From the NCBI GenBank assembly GCA_018056585.1, contig JAGPFK010000032.1, forward strand, positions 1 to 9,050: a DNA stretch of 9,050 nucleotides, written 5' to 3'. A program made the position numbers and the translations under genes. A model generated the notes under the pieces. That model worked only from the letters and a program-made list of their open reading frames with translations. It had not been told where the DNA came from and made no database searches. The DNA comes from Clostridia bacterium (GTDB lineage: Bacteria > Bacillota > Clostridia > Saccharofermentanales > UBA5734). Shown one piece after another: positions 7,334 to 9,050 of this stretch. Numbering within the stretch: the first letter of the stretch is position 1; the number at the start of each line of letters is the position of its first letter.

Positions 7334-7418
7334 GGGGTGTCGTCACAAGAAATGATCATTAGGAAATATGATGATAAAAAATCATCGGCAAATCTGTTCA
7401 AAAACAATTTTATCTTTC

Positions 7419-8366
7419 CTATGAAGATCGAAGGCGCGCATATCTTTGCCGGATCAGAACAGCTGCCAGATTAAGTGAAAGCAGCAAAACAAGCAGCACA
7501 ATAATTGCAGCCGAAGCTAAGTTCTCATATTCTGGCGTTAGAACCGCATCCAGCGTCCAATAGTAAATCTGGACGGGCAAGGCTGTGAAATCATCCAACA
7601 AGCTATCAGGCATCTTCATGATCAGGGCTGGTATTCCAAGGACAACCAGCGGCGCCGTTTCCCCAATAGCACGCGAAACAGCAAGTATGCTGCCGGTTAA
7701 AAGACCAGGCATGGCTGTCGGCAAAACAACACGCCAGATTGTTGTCCAATGGGTTGCGCCAAGTGCATAGGATGCTTCTCTCAGTTCAAACGGAACAGAT
7801 CGAATGGCTTCTTGCGCCGCGACAATCACAACCGGGAGAGCGAGCAGCGACAAGGTAAGCCCGCCTGACAGGATGCTGGCGCGAAGCCCCATCAACCGGC
7901 CAAAAACAGAGAGGCCCAATAATCCGAAGATGACAGAGGGGACACCAGCCAGATTGGAAATAAAAATCTGAATGAGACGAGAAAAAAAGTATTTTGAGGC
8001 ATATTCTTCAAGATATAGGGCCGTAGCCGCGCCCAACACCAGCGTAACCGGCATGACAATGGCCATCAGAGCAAACGAGCCCGTTATGGCGTTCAAAATA
8101 CCGGCCTTTTCCGGGAAAACAGACAAGGTATGAATCAGAAAATGTAAGTTCAGCCAACCTATACCTTTCACTGCGATGTGGATGAGGACAGCGACTAAAA
8201 AAGCAATCGTAAAGATTATGGAAATAAAGCCAATAGACCGAACCAGCCAGTCAGCGATCTGTCTTTTTTTCATATGGCGAGGCAGGACGATAGAATCGAA
8301 GCGGAGTGTATTTTCATATTGAACGTGCCCGCTCAATTGAATCACACTGATCTTATCATTTTGCAT
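7419..8366 (-). CDS. pstA: Phosphate ABC transporter permease PstA
   Basis: This 315-residue inner-membrane protein forms half of the phosphate channel with PstC. About six membrane helices are visible (near 43-66, 95-117, 130-155, 165-185, 221-248, 283-305). The cytoplasmic loop that contacts PstB carries the EAA motif, EASYALGATHWTTIWRVVLP (197-216). PstA-like segments include AGVPSVIFGLLGL (140-152), SRAIGETAPL (231-240) and LPVQIYYW (263-270). The ATG is fixed by GGAGGTGAT (8379-8371), which overlaps the 16-base gap after pstC, so the two are probably coupled. The start leaves a hydrophilic extension of about 31 residues before MKKRQIADW, where many PstA proteins begin. That inner ATG has no visible Shine-Dalgarno, so the longer form is preferred. 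Confidence 0.96.
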   Translation of the reverse strand: MQNDKISVIQLSGHVQYENTLRFDSIVLPRHMKKRQIADWLVRSIGFISIIFTIAFLVAVLIHIAVKGIGWLNLHFLIHTLSVFPEKAGILNAITGSFALMAIVMPVTLVLGAATALYLEEYASKYFFSRLIQIFISNLAGVPSVIFGLLGLSVFGRLMGLRASILSGGLTLSLLALPVVIVAAQEAIRSVPFELREASYALGATHWTTIWRVVLPTAMPGLLTGSILAVSRAIGETAPLVVLGIPALIMKMPDSLLDDFTALPVQIYYWTLDAVLTPEYENLASAAIIVLLVLLLSLNLAAVLIRQRYARLRSS

Positions 8367-8370
8367 TCAC

Positions 8371-8379
8371 ATCACCTCC
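8371..8379 (-). promoter_or_regulatory. Ribosome binding site that sets the upstream start of pstA
   Basis: GGAGGTGAT on the minus strand, with the GGAGG core 8 bases before the ATG at 8366, lies between the pstC stop and pstA. It favours the long 315-residue form over a start at Met32. Confidence 0.85.
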
Positions 8380-8382
8380 GGT

Positions 8383-9050
8383 TCAGCGAGGGGCTTTGTA
8401 TGGCCTGCGGGCAACAGACTGAGCAACCAGATTCATGAGCAATGTAAAAATAAACAAAAGAAAGCCAACTGCATATAAACTGTAATATCCGGCGGTCCCG
8501 CTGGCCACATCCCCGCTTACCAGCTCCACAATGTAACTTGTCATCGTCTGCATGGATTCTTTAACATCAAAAGTAAAACGCTTAGAACTACCACTTGCAA
8601 TCGTTACAATCATGGTTTCGCCGACGGCTCTGGAAATACCCAGTACAAAAGCAGCGATAATGCCTGAAGATGCCGCTGGCATGACAACTTTTAATGATGT
8701 TTCGGCTTTCGTGCTGCCTAATGCGTAAGCACCTTCTCTTAAGGCATCCGGAACGGCATGCATGGCATCCTCTGACAAAGAAGCGATCATGGGGATGATC
8801 ATGACCCCCATAACAAGACCCGCGCTCAATGCGTTTTTTGCATTGAGCCCGGGAATGATTTTCATTAAAAGCGGTGTCACATAAGAATAGGCAAAAAAGC
8901 CGTAGACAATCGTTGGAATACCCGCAACAATTTCAATAATCGGCTTGATGATTCTTCTTTTTTGCTCTGATGTCAACTCACTCAGGTAAAGCGCCGATGC
9001 AAGGCCCAATGGTCCGGCCACCAGTATCGCCATAAGAGTTGTCATTAATG
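8383..9050 (-). CDS. pstC: Phosphate ABC transporter permease PstC (5' end outside the window)
   Basis: About 222 C-terminal codons are visible. The frame stays open to the window edge, so the ATG at 9045 is internal; PstC is usually about 280-310 residues, so roughly 70-90 residues are missing. Numbered from that Met, membrane segments lie near 3-22, 36-60, 73-92, 128-150 and 188-208. The EAA loop REGAYALGSTKAETSLKVVMP is split around 103-123 and contacts PstB. PstC-like segments are AGPLGLASALYLSE (10-23), IVAGIPTIVYGFFAY (39-53) and SRAVGETMIV (138-147). The late TMTSYIVELVSGDV segment (167-180) is also typical. The protein forms the phosphate channel with PstA. The promoter, any PhoP-binding boxes and the expected pstS gene lie upstream, outside the window. 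Confidence 0.95.
   Translation of the reverse strand, partial: LMTTLMAILVAGPLGLASALYLSELTSEQKRRIIKPIIEIVAGIPTIVYGFFAYSYVTPLLMKIIPGLNAKNALSAGLVMGVMIIPMIASLSEDAMHAVPDALREGAYALGSTKAETSLKVVMPAASSGIIAAFVLGISRAVGETMIVTIASGSSKRFTFDVKESMQTMTSYIVELVSGDVASGTAGYYSLYAVGFLLFIFTLLMNLVAQSVARRPYKAPR

Noticed and set aside
8367..8382. PhoP-box or other operator inside the pst operon
   Set aside because: I looked in the gaps between pstC, pstA, pstB, phoU and phoP for TTNACA-type direct repeats and saw none; such boxes would be expected upstream of pstS or pstC, outside the window.

Overview
The window reads as a compact bacterial chromosome segment, most likely from a Firmicutes-type organism. The clues are strong GGAGG/GGAGGTGAT ribosome binding sites, TTG starts on two genes, a mid-40s GC content by eye, and PhoP/PhoR and PstCAB proteins of the Gram-positive style. 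I cannot name a genus. Every protein gene lies on the minus strand; the only plus-strand gene is a tRNA.

Right part (9050 down to 3261): a phosphate-uptake and phosphate-sensing operon, transcribed right to left: pstC (5' end outside the window), pstA, pstB, phoU, a PhoP/PhoB-type response regulator and a PhoR-type histidine kinase. PstC and PstA form the membrane channel, PstB powers it, and PhoU links transporter state to the kinase. PhoR and PhoP turn phosphate limitation into transcription. The phosphate-binding protein gene pstS would be expected just upstream, outside the window. Gaps are 16 to 97 bases, and no clear terminator was seen between these genes. A promoter-like site lies at the end of pstB, before phoU.

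Middle (2970 to 3260): a tRNA-Arg(CCU) gene on the plus strand with its own near-consensus promoter, an encoded CCA end and a strong intrinsic terminator. The terminator sits between the convergent 3' ends of the tRNA and phoR. The tRNA promoter is back to back with a probable extended -10 promoter that fires left into the next operon.

Left part (2969 down to 1): an operon with a BcrA/CcmA-type ABC ATPase, an ABC-2 type permease with an unusually large extracytoplasmic, partly coiled-coil domain, and the first 81 codons of a small single-pass membrane protein with a proline-rich cytoplasmic N-terminus. Substrate and role of this exporter-like system are unknown. It is the least ordinary part of the window. 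I see no mobile element, CRISPR array, phage gene or clearly novel defence system.
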